In this document: positions 12,201 through 26,484 of the stretch, piece by piece
Numbering within the stretch: position 1 is the stretch's first letter
Layout: each line of letters begins with the position of its first letter
Origin: Camarhynchus parvulus
Taxonomy: Eukaryota; Chordata; Aves; Passeriformes; Thraupidae
NCBI RefSeq assembly: GCF_901933205.1
Contig: NC_044600.1
Coordinates: 12,934,501 to 12,998,500 of the forward strand
Direction of reading: 5' to 3'
Length of the DNA stretch: 64,000 nucleotides
Notes under the pieces: generated by a model
The model's database searches: none
Told to the model about the DNA's origin: nothing
The model's input: the letters and a program-made list of their open reading frames with translations, nothing else
Translations under genes and position numbers: made by a program

Positions 12201-15200
12201 GTTCTCCACTTGATTGCTTGCAAACATTTTGGTGGCAAGATGTCAGGGCTCTGAGAGCCACAGTGCCATCTTTCAGAAAAACAGGTTTTCCCATGTCCAC
12301 TTACTGAAGTCACTCCATATTGTTGCTGATGGATTCATATTTATAATGATAGAAGTTTTGCATTAACATCTAGCCCTCCACAAAGGGTTTATTACTGAAA
12401 TGCCAATTCAACCATAGCTGTAATGACCCTATTTTATAAGGCACACATTTCAGGCACTTTTGCAAATGGTTTAAAAAAATGGAGCAGTTAAATTATGCTG
12501 CTAACATAATATGAATGTGTCATCACACCCTATCAAGCAATTTCATATCAAACAAGGATGTGATATGGAATTTTGCTGTTATGATGCAAAAGAAGGAACT
12601 TGGAGGAAAAAGTACAGTATTAGAACAATGACACCCTTCTCCACCTTATGCTTGGCAACCTGCAGTGTCTTTCAGTTATGAGACAGACTAGGACGCCTGA
12701 AAGATACAGTTGGACTGACATCCTATTAGATATTTGTTTTGTTTGTAAATATTAAATGGAGGGTCTCAAATTCACCATGTGATTTCAACCAGAAAAACTG
12801 TGCAAAACAACAGATATCTCAGCCCTAACGAAGCTGTATTTTCAAACTCTGAGTCTCCAGGCCTTTCATCATCACATTTCTGCATGCATTATACCACTAA
12901 CGATGCAATACACAAAGAGGACAAAATGTCAGCCCTCAATGGAAATGAACTCCCCAGCCTTCAACATTCAACACTCAGACCCTGCTTAATGTAAATGCGT
13001 TAGATCATCAGTCTATTATTCTTCCAGCTTTTTATAATGATTTCTAACACTGGCCAGGCATTGTACACCTGGCTGGAAAATGTTTCTTTTTAAACAATGC
13101 AAGAACCAACCAATATGTAAAGCCAATAATTAAATTACATTTAGCTGCTGGCCATTGTTATTTTGCACTCCTTTCCCACTGAGGGAGCTACAGTGATCCG
13201 ATTTAAACAGCAATCTAGCAGAACATTTTTCATTGCCCATGATTGTTGTGCAGAGTAAATTGGCTCACATCAGATTTGACTCTAATTTGGGTTTCAGAAC
13301 AGTTAATTTGAACTTAAGCACTTATGGAAGGGCTGTTAACAAGAGGTGCCTGCACTGGAATTCTTCTCATTGCAGTGCTGTTATAATCCAGACCCTTATA
13401 GATCATATGTGTGTGGTTTTTAGCACTCCACTTGCAACATTAGGCATGTCAGAAAACAACTTATCAGATATTTAACAATGTCAAAGGAAAATAACACAGA
13501 TGCACACAATAGGTTCTTGCTATATGAGTGGCAAACAGAAATAAATAGGTTTCTTTTCAGACACGCAGCTGCCTTGTGACTTAATCATCCCAGGATTAAA
13601 TCTACCTTAGTCCTTTATTGTGGTGTTTTGGTGTTTCAGCAAAGCAATGAGGGTCAAGCTCTGCTCATTCATAAGTTACCAAGAGATCCATGGAAATACT
13701 TAAGGGCTGAATTTTATCATCATTAACTGTTACATTAATAGCTCTAATGTCTTAAATCTTAATACTCTGGCTCATTAGCTTAGGTAAAAGACTATTAATA
13801 TAAAAGGTGTATTTTAGCCAATCAACAGAATTTATAAAGGCTTTTGTTTTGTTTTATAACATTGTCTCTCTTGCAGTCCTGGTGGTTAGTACAGACATTA
13901 GAGCATAATAATTCTATAATTAATAATGAAAATATGATCTAACACTATAAATACAAGCTCTACTATCACTTTAGATCAGAGCTTAACTTACTTTTACTCT
14001 GTCATTAATCAAGTCTGTTACCACTATCCATACCTAATTGTTTGATTATTTTTTTCCCCAACAAAAGTACAATGCATTTAGAAGGGGCTGAAGGAAATCT
14101 GGGTGTTGGGTTTGGATTTGCCTGTTTTCCAGCACATATCAAGAAACAAATTATTCTAAGATAGGCTCAGAAATTGGTCTTTTAAGTGACAATGCTGTCT
14201 ACAGAAAACAAAAGCATTCAGAACATATCTTAACCACTAAGATGGTCCAGTGGGCAAAGGCAGACTCCTGATATTTTGACTTCTCATTAGAAGTCTCCTA
14301 CTATCTCTGGTGCCTAAATGTGACCACAAACAAACAGCACAGCAAAAGCTTAACCAGAAATGATGCAAACAGAGCATCGGAAAGGAGAGTGACAGGTCTG
14401 GCTCATGCGTACTCATACACAGTAACCCAGAGTCAGGGCCGACACTCCAAACCCAAATGTAAATTCTATATGGGCATACACAGAGAACACCACAGATTAT
14501 GATGGGATTGAAAACTGGCAAATGTCCTTTCAAGGAAATTCCAATTACAAAGTCAAGCATCTTTAGAGCATCAGTGACTGCCTGGATCCAAGTGCTGCTT
14601 CTGCAGTTTGAGGGGGCTGTTTTCTGTTGTTCTGTTCAGAATAAAGAGACAAAATGTCCTAAGCCCAAAGTTGTACTTGACTGAGTAGATGTAGAAATGC
14701 ATTTAAGAAATATGTACCTAATTTTTCATTTGAGTATTACCCTTTTGCATCCTGCATTAAATTATGAACTGTATCTTTTCAGATGTAATTAAAATAATTA
14801 ACAATAGCAACACCAACTATTTATTACACAATTAAAAAAGGTTCCACACTGTTCTTCATGTGTACTTGTTCACTTCCTCCAGACATAAGTAATGTGTAGA
14901 CAGATACATTGTTTATTTACGACCCCAGTGACAGTAAATGTGGCATATGTGCCTACAATGTTTGACAGATAAAATGAGTTATTTACAGAAGCTGGGTTTA
15001 TTATGTATGAATACTGAAACAGCGATAGTATTTGGAAACTTCTCCATTTATTTTCCCAAGAGCTTGTTTCAGTGGAAATTGTGTTTTGAAGTGCTACATA
15101 AAAGGATAGCACAAATAGCCCAGTCCACTCTGTAATGCAGTCATCACTGGTATCTGCTAATTTTAGAATGGTCCTTTCTGACTTTATTTTTACAGGTCTT

Positions 15201-15360
15201 GAATCACACACTACTGAACTCAATGACAAGTTTTCTATAAGCAACTGTGGGTTTGGAATTCAGTCCTTATAAATAATATCTCTGCAGAAGGGTGGGTTCA
15301 TTTCTGGGTCTCACTGTTTGGCATAATATGGAGAAAGTATAGAAATATGAGAGGAAGGAA

Positions 15361-15438
15361 ATGGAGAACACTTTTGATTTATTAACCTTATGTATGAGAT
15401 GGGAAAAAATGCAGAACACTTATGATCTATTAAGCTTA
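15361..15438. repeat. diverged tandem duplication, about 48-bp unit
   Basis: The 30 bases at 15361-15390 and at 15409-15438 match at 26 of 30 positions by eye (both contain gaacactt and end in attaa.ctta). The offset of 48 bases suggests an old local duplication. Confidence 0.75.
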
Positions 15439-15998
15439 ATTCTAAAGGGCTAAAAGTTGTTTCTAAAAATTGCTTCCCTGAAACCAGAAATAAAAAATTA
15501 CACGGACTTTGGCAAGAAAAAAATGGACCCCCCTGGAGAAGATGCATTGATTATTCCTTTTTGGTAAAACAAATAAGCTTAGACACCAGATTTTGAAAAA
15601 AAATTACATATATCACTTTTACTTGTGCAAGACTTATGTGTAGTGGGGTATTTTCCTCCTTTTTCCCCAACAGTCTCCTTTACTCCATTTTCTACCCTTA
15701 GTTTGAAATGGCTCAGAGCATTCTCACAAAACACTGCAGCCAATGTCAGTGGCAGTGAGCTCTGCCCTGGCTCTAAACCTGCTGCTGTGAAGTGCTGCTT
15801 GTTGTGCAAGTGGGTTATGCAAGATGCTGCAAGCTGGAGAGCCCAGTGTCAAAGGTAATCCCTATGGAGCCTTGCATAACAGCCACATGCAAAATTACAC
15901 TGGTGGCTTTTCATTGTTTCTGCACGTGGGTTGTTTTCTTTTTGTGGTGGTGGTTGTTGTAGACTGGGTTTTTGTCTTTTCAAATGAATTCTGCAATT

Positions 15999-16015
15999 TA
16001 CCTTTTTTTTTTTCC
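15999..16015. repeat. poly-T run
   Basis: A T-rich tract of about 13-15 bases ending in ccc. It is simple sequence with no recognised element beside it. Confidence 0.8.
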
Positions 16016-19000
16016 CAAAATCTTGATAGAGCTGTGTGCACATTTTGCTTAATTTTCAAGTGCCTTTATACACAACCTATATGGCACATATTTTTATATA
16101 CACAAACTCTTGCCACAGCTATCCAGGCCTCAAAACTTTTGGAAGCCTTTCAAGGAATATTTGTGCTGTCTATTGTGGGCAGATCTGCGTTATCTCAGTC
16201 TGTGTTTCAGGCAGGAAAAAATAAAGTGTAAGCCTGAGCTGAGGCTCTCAGCACAGTTTATTAGCTCAAACACAAAGCTGTGGAAAATGCAGTCCTGTGG
16301 CTTTTTTTCCCCCTTCCTCACAGCAGAGAGAAGGCAATCATTCATGAAGGAAAACTGTTCCAAAATATCTGCTATGCTCTTTGCCCCATGTGACACTCAA
16401 TCCAAGGTGAGACTTTGCTACAAGGATGTAGGATTACAATAATCCACATGCAAAGTCCAGCCTTCACCACTGAAAAAATACACAAGAAATGGTGGGAGAA
16501 CACATCTGAAACCTTCTCTTATGTACATAAATACAGAAGCTTTGGCTCAACACCTCATACACATGTATTATAATCACCTCAGGGTTTAAGAGCAGCTTGT
16601 TCATTCAAAGCTCCCTAACAGAAGATATTGGATTGCTTCTCAGGTACAAAGCACTCAACTTGAAAGGTTCAGACTTTTCTATGACAACAGAGTACATGTT
16701 GTGCTGCTGTCACAACACCACAGCTATTTGCAACCTGCATCTGATGGTATATAAGAGGGAAACAGGGGAAACAGTAAGTCCCAAGAGTCATGGGACATCA
16801 ACATTCTGGGCAAAGAGGATCTTGCTTTGTTTGGAAAGGGACTAAACAGGAAAGTAGTTGTGGGAACAAAGAAGAATTTAAGAAATAATTGTATGATTCC
16901 ACTCAGTAAGAGACAGACAAGCAATGCCAGTAAATTAAAGCATTGAACAGAACAGAAAACATTCAGCTGAAAACTGATTCCCTTGGGTCTAATTTTTGGT
17001 GGAAGGACCAGAAACGACAATTATTAGGACACGTGATATTTGTCTATTCAAGGCCAAAATCAGAAACCAGATTCAGTGAGGACCTACACGTAGCTCCATG
17101 TCACAGGAGACAAGGCAACAAAATCTGTAATTCCTTCCCACTTCTATCATGTGTGATCTATTGTGAAAACACAGCAGGGTAGCAGGAAAAGCCCTTCCAG
17201 CCTCTGTAAGTGTGGATGTAGATCTAAGTGCTCACCTACATACTGCTTATCTATAATTTTGGATTTGTACATATGCACAAACACAACACAAATTGGTGAA
17301 ATCACCGCCAGAAAAATAATCATCTATGAAGCCCACAAAAGCTCAAGTTAATACAGTGCAGAAGTCAATTTTACTTCCAGTACTTTGAAGAAACAGGTGC
17401 CCACAATCACCTCCCTGCTGACCATGCAGTGCCCCATGTCAGCCAACAGGAAAATAAATGAAACACAAGGCCTTCCCACAGCCAGGATCCCTACTCAGCT
17501 TGGCTTCATTAAAGGACAATCCTTACAGGGTTCACCTGGGAGCAGTATTTCCTATGTATTTGACACAAACAGCCTTTTCTCCAGCACCAGAGTTGCTTGT
17601 CTTATTTTAGCAATTTGTTCTTGAACAAACATATCTTTTGTGGTTAATGAAAGGGGAAATCCCTCTCTCTGTTCATGCCTCTGTTCCCTTCTGTCCTTCA
17701 ATGATCTGCCACTTGTTTTGCCCTAGGATCTAAAATGACTGGAGCAACCAAGAACATGGAGAATTCTTCTGAGCACCCATTTCTGAAATCCCATCCAAGA
17801 TCTGTTATGGAAAATAGAGAAGTTTTCCCTTCTCAAAGAGCTGGAGAGTGCAGCCCATGGTGAGGAGAAGGCAGGGTCTCCTCCATTCCTGCCCCCTGCT
17901 CATACTGGGGCTCATGGCTCTTACAGGCAAGCTGTGGAAGTCAGGTGCCCTTTCTCTACTACTACGACCGGTAATTTATCCCAGATCACTCACTACCTGT
18001 CCCAGGGCCAGAGGATGAAGCTGCATCTCCACCAGTAAGAAGTGCAGCACAGCAGAAGCCAACCTGCAGAGAGTCAGTGCCAGAGAGCACAGGGTGTGTC
18101 CTGGGGGAAAGGAGGAGAGAGATGGGGCTGTGAGGCACTGGTGTGACTTCTCCTGAGCACCAGAGAGCATCTGGAGTGTGTTACTGGCATCCCTGCAGAG
18201 CTTCTCTTGTTTTCCTTTCAACCTAAATAACTTTGCTTCACATATTCAGAGACCACACCTCAATCAACCAAAAACTGGGGAAGCTCAGATTTCTTTCCAA
18301 AGTGTGCTCCTCAGAAAAGGTAAAATGCTAACAGAAGGGCAGTATTTTTCTTTCTAGCACCTGGCTCTTGCAACCAAGCAAAGTCAATAGTAATATGATA
18401 TTCTTGATTTAGTTAAATAATTTAGCATCTGAAATCTGGTTGCTTATCTGAAGTCTTCATTACAGGTAAAACACCAGCTCTGATAAAGGGGATGAAAATT
18501 ATAAGTAAATAGGGCATCTCTCACAAAATCTGATACTTGGGACTAGGAACTTATAGCATGCAGAATTCTAATAAAAGCAGAAAAAACCCCATTATTATCA
18601 AAATAAATCAAATATATTCAATATATCAAAGTATATTAAAAACTGTAGCAAACAATTTTCTTGATGAAATACAGGTGCAGTTACATCTTAATAAAATGTG
18701 TTTACAAAAAGAGCATTTGCAAATTTTAATTTTTCTTCTCCTCTGAAGAGCAATAATTCTCTATATACTTGTTTTGCTTCGAGTCCTAAATAAGTTTAAT
18801 TCAGACTGATCATTTATGGCCCAATTTTGCTTCTTCTAATCAAAATCGGAAAGCCTTAGTCCTCATATGGAATTATTTGGTTTACCCACAGCAATACTAT
18901 CACAAAAGGGCAGACAGATCTAGCCTAGCTGTATTTTACCATCACCTCAGCACCCCACAAAAAAAGGTCTGCTTCTCAGTCTGGTTTATTTTGTTTAGCT

Positions 19001-19339
19001 TTAGCACACTCAATTGGGTATTTTATGTGTCAAGGAACTGGCAAAAAACAGTTTATCACTACAGGAAGGGGAAAAAGCAATAGCACTTGTATGTAAAAGT
19101 TAGTGGGATTTAAATGTATTTTGTATGCAGTATGCAGAAACTTGGTGAATGCAGCCCTGCCTCCACTCCACTCTGGCCAGTCTTCTTCTATCTGGTAGTG
19201 CAAGAAATAATTTATGACAATGAAAAAATATCAACCATTGGCACAGGCAATGCTTATCCCCTTACTGGCTTTTTGTCACTCCACAGACCTCAGGAAACTT
19301 TAATGGTCAAGTTTTGCTCTCAGAAATACTGGCAAAGCT

Positions 19340-19790
19340 CGAAATCCTGATTTCCAAACTTTGGATCTGCAACCCATTTGTGGCCCATGACACCACAATG
19401 CGTGGTGCTCGCCATAAACCCATATGAAATGGTGACCTTTGTGATCATGGGATTGGGAACGAATGATGTGGTTGCTAGGATAATTGTTTGGAATAAAAAG
19501 TACCCCTCTTAGTATTTCCCTAGCTAAATTTGTGCCATATTTCATGTCAATGTGAAACTGCATGTGTTGGCGGGAAGAAAAGATGTTACAATCTCTCGCT
19601 GTTCCAATGCAAAATAAACTGTGAAGTTTTTCTTCACAAGGAAGGCACTTAAGAAAGCTACTCCTGGATGCAAAGGGAGGTTCAAAATTAACCATGTTCA
19701 AGTGGAAGTAGCATATGCTAGTCCCAATTTTATTTTGGGGGGGAAGTTCCAGGTTTTCTGATGACATGAAAGTTAGGGTTACTTGACATC
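19340..19790. mobile_element. possible DNA-transposon (hAT-like) remnant
   Basis: The start (ttccaaactttggatctg, then caacccatttgtggcccatg) resembles the terminal sequence common in hAT-type elements (ccaaactttttggatcgcgaccc, from memory). A 155-codon minus-strand frame covers 19300-19767 with no domain that I recognise. The far end and target-site duplication were not found. It could be unique intron sequence. Confidence 0.25.
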
Positions 19791-20174
19791 AAAAAGGATT
19801 AAGCTGGGTTAAGGTTACTAACCAAGATGTGAAGGAAGCCTTCATTCAGGATCAACTCCTGGCTCCCACAAGCCACCTGAGGATTCCTATGATTTTCTAA
19901 GTTTACAAAGTATATATTAGTGTTTTAACATATTTAAGAAAGAATTATCTCAATGTTTATATTTAAAATACTAGCAGATGTAAATGGAAGCCTGAGTATT
20001 TACAAATAGCAGAAGTAATTGCCAGCTTGTCTTGTGGATATAAGCAGCACAGCTTGCAGTTCAGTGAAATATAACCCAACAAGTTTACACATCTGGGGGA
20101 TACAACAATGGGAAATTATTCTAAGGACATGTGCAAACGGAAAGTAGTATGTATCAACTGAAATATGTTTAGAC

Positions 20175-20200
20175 TGGCAGTATTAATTGGCAGTATTAAT
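20175..20200. repeat. perfect 13-bp tandem duplication
   Basis: The unit tggcagtattaat occurs twice with no gap (20175-20187 and 20188-20200). Perfect identity suggests a fairly recent slippage or duplication event. Confidence 0.95.
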
Positions 20201-22819
20201 GGAGATTGAAGCTTAGACCTATGATCACTGACATCTCTCAGAGATCTTTGTGAATCCAAGCAAAATTTCCAGGCTCATTAGCGTGAAAGAGACTGAATCT
20301 GTACTTATCTTGCCTCTTCCTCCCTCAGCTCCCCAAACCTTTTCTTTAAGCTCAGTGTTACAGGACAAATCACTACTTGAGCAGCACCCATAGAAAAAAT
20401 TTAAATCACCACCTACCTTTTTTAACTTTCCTGAACTGAACGTACATAAAATTATCCCCACTAATGTGATTGTGGGCGATCAAACCTAAAATGCAACTCC
20501 AAGAATTCCCTCCTGGAGGTGGTTTCTATATGCTCTTCTGTCATGAAAAAGAGCAGTCATTCCCTCCCTAGTAAGAGAAATGGATACTCTGTGGGCCAAC
20601 CATGGCCACTTATTTTTAGTGAGGAGTTTGGTATCTATAATGCTACCACAGTATCTCTCCCTGCCTTGTGTGTATTAATTTAATAGTATGGATACTGTTT
20701 GTTCCATTTACATGGAACAAACCTAAATTTATGCTATTCTGCTGCTCTTAAGATTCAGTATAAGAGAATGGAAAACAAACTTAGCAATGACCCAGCAGGA
20801 AGAGAAAGGCAGAAGTGAATTCCTCCACTCACAACAGGAGACCTGGTGTTGGTAGTTGCTACATCACACTGATTTTTCACAGGAGAGATTTGAAAACTTC
20901 CTTTGGCCTAAGATGAAACTCTTGGAATTTTTAAAGTGTTTTTCTCTTGCTTTATTATACGAGGGAACAATCCAATGTTTCTTTTAAAATGGGACATGGT
21001 ATCACTCTGCCATAACAAAAGCCTGTTTTAGATTGGTTTATTGCCCAATTTTTAAATGCACATTGCCACAGCATTTCAGAGGAATGTATTTACATTTACC
21101 TTTCTAAAACACACAGTATATTATGTTGCAGTTAAAAACCCACAAACTCAATCTGATATTTCTTCACTAATTTATTCCCAAGCCAATATGTATTTTAATG
21201 TTCCAAACTGTTGCTAATTAACACATGGAAATATTTTAACATGGATTTTGATTAATTCCATTTAACAGTCTAACCAGTGCTAAAGCATATGTGGTGTGTC
21301 ATTTCTTTCTTTTGAGAAAGGCATTGGCATTAAATCTTTCAATCTTCCTGAGCACCAAATGCTAATTTCAGGAAGATTAAATAACAGACTGCAGCTACAG
21401 TTTCCTTTCTTTACTTCCCAGAAGGTGAAATGAACATATTTATGTGGGAGGAATTTCTTTACTGCACAAGCCAAAATACAGAAATTAGATTTTTTTCCCC
21501 AACACTGCTAATACACCAGCAATTGCCTGCCAACTAAATAACTTTAACCTATATCTGCAGTTCATGGAGCACTGCCAAGTTATATGTTCAACTTTCTTTC
21601 ACTGTGGTTTTTTTTATTAAAGTATTCCCATATGATGTTTTCACTTGCAGCTCCTAAATGCTTTTCCATACTTGAAGCAGAGACTACAGCTCACAGTGGG
21701 GTGGCTCTGGCCATAACCAGAAATGCTCATATAAGACCTCCTCTGATTTTCACATTTTGAAGGTATGTTATACATATGATTAATGTTGTGTTGCTGCAAA
21801 AAAAATTAAAATCTGGGTGTAATTCTGCATGTCAATAAACGAAAGGACAGAAAACAGCCTGAGGTGTGCATGTGAGTGAGCACCTCACACCTGTGAGAAT
21901 GCAGGAGACAGAGCAGGAGAGGCTGCCTGGGACCAGGGGTCAGTGACCCCAGTATCAATCCAGCTTTTCATGAGATGGAGTCTGATCAGCTTAAGAGCAG
22001 TTAAGCACTTCTGTTCTTGTGATCTCCATCAGAAAGGTGACCACACCTGAGCACTGCAGTTGCTCTTTCCCATATGGAGAGCCCAGTTTCACTGAGCTTA
22101 CACCCCCTGTCCATTTGCTGCCCTATGGTCAGCATGTTCCTGCTGAGAGCCCAAGCAGAGCTCACTGTACATTCACACCACACCTGCATCTCCTCCATGT
22201 CCTCCTCACCTCTGTTGTCTGAATAACCTTTTCTTCTGATTCTTTCCCTAGGTCTTATTTTACCTGTTGCGATATTCTCAGTAAATCCTCATTCAGCTTC
22301 TAATATATGGTGCTGTCCCTCCTTCTTTACCTTTCACTAGCTGTATTTCTGTCTCAACTGCTCATGTAACATCTGAAGTGTTTTATGTTTGATTTCCTAC
22401 TCTTGTCTACAATACCCAATCACATTCTGCACCATTCAGCTGTCCTGGCATTTGCAAGGAGCATTCCAGTTGTTCCTTACTGATCTACACCTACCAGATA
22501 CAACAGTCCAATTTTCTACTGTTTTCATCAGGATTAAAAATTTCTTCTCCTGCATTTATACTCCCTGATTGTCTTTATGCTTCTTTTTACATATTTAACA
22601 GGTGTGTGTTGGATGCAATGTGTTCATCATATTCACTGAATGAGTGGGACTGGGAGAAAGTAAATTATAGCTTCTAGGGAGAGTCCCTGCTGTTGTTTGA
22701 GAAGCAGAGGCTGTCCAGAGAAGCCCCAGGTTCAGTCCCAGGGACGATTCACAGCAGCTGTCACTGCCCATGCAGAAATGTGTGCACAGTCTCCTGCCTG
22801 CACTTGAAAAACCATGTGA

Positions 22820-22890
22820 CTTCTGTGTTCTCAGACTATTTAAAACCTCAGTTTCTCTACAAAGAATAAGGGTTGTGAAAAAAAAATCTG
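22820..22890 (+). mobile_element. possible MIR SINE trace
   Basis: The order of words catgtgacttctgtg, then acctcagtttctct, then ggttgtga fits the sense strand of the MIR core and 3' part as I remember it (tgtgacct, cctcagtttcctc, ggttgttgtga). The match is patchy and spacing upstream is off, so this is tentative. Confidence 0.35.
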
Positions 22891-24519
22891 AAAATTATGA
22901 CAGAAATGAGCAGTAAATATGTAAGTAGGTATTTTCAAACTAGCTGTGTGTTACTTTAGAGGTTGCATCAGGTAAAATAAAATTTAACATAGCTGGTGGT
23001 AAAGTTTAAAAATGGGCATTCATTTTGGTACAGAAGGCCAAATGCTGATACGTGAATATCTGCCCATCCTGTTCTGAGAAAGAAGCAGGCATGCTAGTCA
23101 CTCGAGGACTGATTACAGGCCAGAGTGAAAACATACCATGAGACATTCCAATACTTGAAAATGGCATTTTCCCATCTTTTCTTACATGAGCATTGTTTAT
23201 TTCACTGTTCAGAGAGAATGTTTTTATTAAAGCAGGTTATGTTCCAGTAGAGTATTAAAAATAGTGCAAAGGCTCCACCTTTGTTTCACCTGCTGGGCTG
23301 GTCCTAAAAGAATGCCCTTATTAGCAGACAACTAAGTAGAACACTAATACTAAGATCCAAGAACATCCTTCCTTATGCATTTGCACACCAGATAGGTGGA
23401 TCAAAGGTGCTGAAAAATTAGCTGTACCAACTCCTGGTTATTATTCAAAATGTACATTAACAGTCAACATTGAGATAACATAACACTCAATGCTGGTTTT
23501 ACACAGCTTGTGGTATTTTCCTTTAAAAAAGTGATTGTTCCATAGTCATACACCAAATTCACTGTCAAAGTTATGAATACACCCTACAGTCCCCCTGCAG
23601 CCTTTGAATAATGCCTTCACATCTTTGCTCAAGCCAAACAAATTCTTTTACAGCTCTCCCCAAAGCCTTTGAGGTCATTCTACTTTGTGACATTTCATGA
23701 GACACCAAATGAGACAAGCAATTACTCTGGCACTGGGAATTTCAAAAAGGTTTACAAAAAAAATAAATCACTCTTCAAGACACCACAGGTCTGACTCTTC
23801 CCAGAGTTAACTCTAACTTCACTCAGACTTTTTTCTTCCTCACAGCAAGTCAAAATTAGGAATAGCTTACAAAACAAAAACCACTAACAAATGAACAATG
23901 GGAAAGAAGGAACCTAACCCTTCTTTTCCCAAACCAAACACACACGGTCAGTTCTTTCAGCCACACTTATGCAATCGACTTTAAGTGCTCTGTTCTGAGA
24001 TGCAGACTGGTCACAGTGGTTCAAAATCAGGCCCTAGATATGCTTATTTATGTTTGATTTAAAATAAACAAGCTGTCCTCTCACTATCCTTGCAAAACAG
24101 CTTTGCTAGCCATTGTCCAGGCCATGGGACAGTAGCCTTCAAAAGGCCACAATAAGAGGTCTTCAGTCGAGTGGTGTCATATGGTCTTCATTTAGAAGTA
24201 TCATAAGAACATTACTTCTCACAGTATTTACAAATTAAAAACATATGGCTGTAACCTCTAATACTTCAAGAAATACTGCTCTTTGGGTTTGTTTTTGGCC
24301 TCAGACTTTTGAAATATGAACCAAGCAAAGGGATTTCATCTTAATGCGTGATTCAGTCCATTCTTCTTCCAAGCTCAAAGTCAAGGGGACAGCTAAAGCT
24401 GGCATTTGAAAAAAGTGATTTACCCAGAACTATGGTAATGTACTACAGTTGGCAACTAGAGTAGCATGTATATCAAAAAGGGGTGGGGCTGGCTAAAGCC
24501 ATCAACTTTCTATTAAATT

Positions 24520-24532
24520 TAAAAAAAAAAAA
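24520..24532. repeat. poly-A run
   Basis: A 12-A run following attta. It is simple sequence only. Confidence 0.85.
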
Positions 24533-26469
24533 GGTATTATGCTGGCTTTGGTTCCTATAGAGAGTTTTATAAGTCATATACAAGCCTCTTGGATTTACTA
24601 TTTAGGTTCAATCAATATGGTTATCTACCTGTCAATTTTTCTTGCTCTTTAATGCAGAAGGAGAACAGCCTTTTTTATAGCTAGCTCAGAAAGCACTAAG
24701 CAAATCAATACATGCAGCGATAACAGAATGATTTGAAACACGTAACAGAAGCTTATCACTTCGCAGTATACTGAACCCGTCAAAATATTTTCCTAGAAGT
24801 AAAGTGAAAATAGAAGTTCTCCATTTTTTATTCCATAAGTGGAAAGTGACATAGATGTCGTAGGCCTTTTGGATTTGTTCCTAGCTTTGTATTTTCGGCA
24901 AAATTTTGTACATGAGCATTTGCTACTTTGCAGGAACATGAAGCCAATTCTGTAGTGAGATTTAAAAACTGCCTTGAGAATCAAAAATTATCTCAATTGC
25001 TCTTGATTCCCCATCTCTAAACCATTATTGGAAATCCATGCATTGTTCTGGGGAACTGGGCATAATGTTTTCCAGGAATGCAGCTTCTGATGTTCCCACA
25101 GACCTTAAAACCCTCTGCTTTACTCAGTGCTCCCAGTAATTTGTGTTTCAGCCCAATCTGAAAAGTACAGGCTTTCTTTCAGCTGTCACCTGCTGCGTTA
25201 GTCAATTTGAAATAATTTATAAGAATCTGATTCCTAGAGGTTTAAATATACATACATGTATCAAGATTCTGGATTTTAAAGCAGCAGAGAGAGGATCAGC
25301 TGTTATTGTAGTCTCTAACATCTACTTTTTTGAAGAAATGCATAGGATTTAACTATGCAGCTCTCTTCGAGTGGTAAGTAACAATCATCTGCCATCACAG
25401 GATTTAAGTAGGTGGAATTCTGCATAATACAAAAGCTCTTTGCAATATTCCCGGCTTGCCACAATTTATCAGATGTTAAATGCAAGTTCAAAATTAATAT
25501 ATACATACTGCAATGTAAGTATGCATGTAAATACATACTAAAGAGGTGGGAGTTGATAGGAAAGGAACAGGAAATAACATTTACAGGTTGAGGCTTTCTA
25601 ACATTTTGTCTCCCAGTTTTAGCTCCAAGGCCATTGTTATCAACCCTGTGTCATGAGATCTGGTGGATTTCTGTATGTGCCCCAGGAACTCCCAACATGG
25701 CCCTATGGCTTCCCAGTTCACGAAGATCTGCTCCACAGCCTCTGAACCTCAGGGTCTGCCAGGCCACCTCCTTGGTTACAATGGGTTTGGCTCAAGGCAT
25801 CAAACCATAAAATGTTTTACCTTACCCTTAGAAAACAATACTGATATGAAAAACAAAGCAAAAAGGTAAAAGAAATCAATAGGATTACAAAATCACAAAG
25901 AAACCCTTCCATAACATAAGTAAAAGTTTACAGAGGCTCTGCTACTTCTATTTCTCTACCAGAGATGGCCACTCATGGTGCAGTCAGGTCTGAACTAGCT
26001 CTGTGTGGGTGAGCCAAGGTTGGGGAATCACACAGCAGCACCCACTCTGAGGCAAGGATTAGTCCACAGGTGTGCAAGAGCTGCTAACCACCTCCTGACC
26101 CTACCTGGTGAGTCTGTGTGAACTCCCTGTGAATCTCGAAGCCCTCAGAAATCACTGACCCACTACCCCTGGCCCAGCAGAGACACGCCAGCAGCGAGGC
26201 ATTAACAAATCTGTCTGCACAGAGCAGCTGAAAGATGGATGGGCATCTCTGATGGCAGAATTGGGCCCAGCAAATGAGCAAAGATTCTTAGAGCAACACC
26301 TCAAGTGACACAAATTATGTTATAAAATTGATCACTTCCTTACACATGGCAGAACGTTTCCAGGGCACTCAACATCTTATTCCATTAAGCCATGATAAAT
26401 GACACCATATTTCCACATCAGTCTGAGCACTTCTTTTAAATCTGCTTGTTCAAATATTTGGTTACTTAT

Positions 26470-26484
26470 TCCTCTCTCTCTCTG
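26470..26484. repeat. short (CT)n run
   Basis: About six to seven CT units between tattc and gtaag. Simple sequence. Confidence 0.85.

Noticed and set aside
11892..12227. 111-codon minus frame
   Set aside because: No family resemblance, and it lies in a mildly GC-rich intron stretch. Treated as chance.
14870..15244. 124-codon minus frame
   Set aside because: Low-complexity-free but with no recognised domain and no conserved look. It would need an independent transcript for support.
15824..16231. 135-codon plus frame with a hydrophobic Val/Phe stretch
   Set aside because: The hydrophobic part comes from a gtggtggtggttgttg run and a poly-T tract. No gene evidence.
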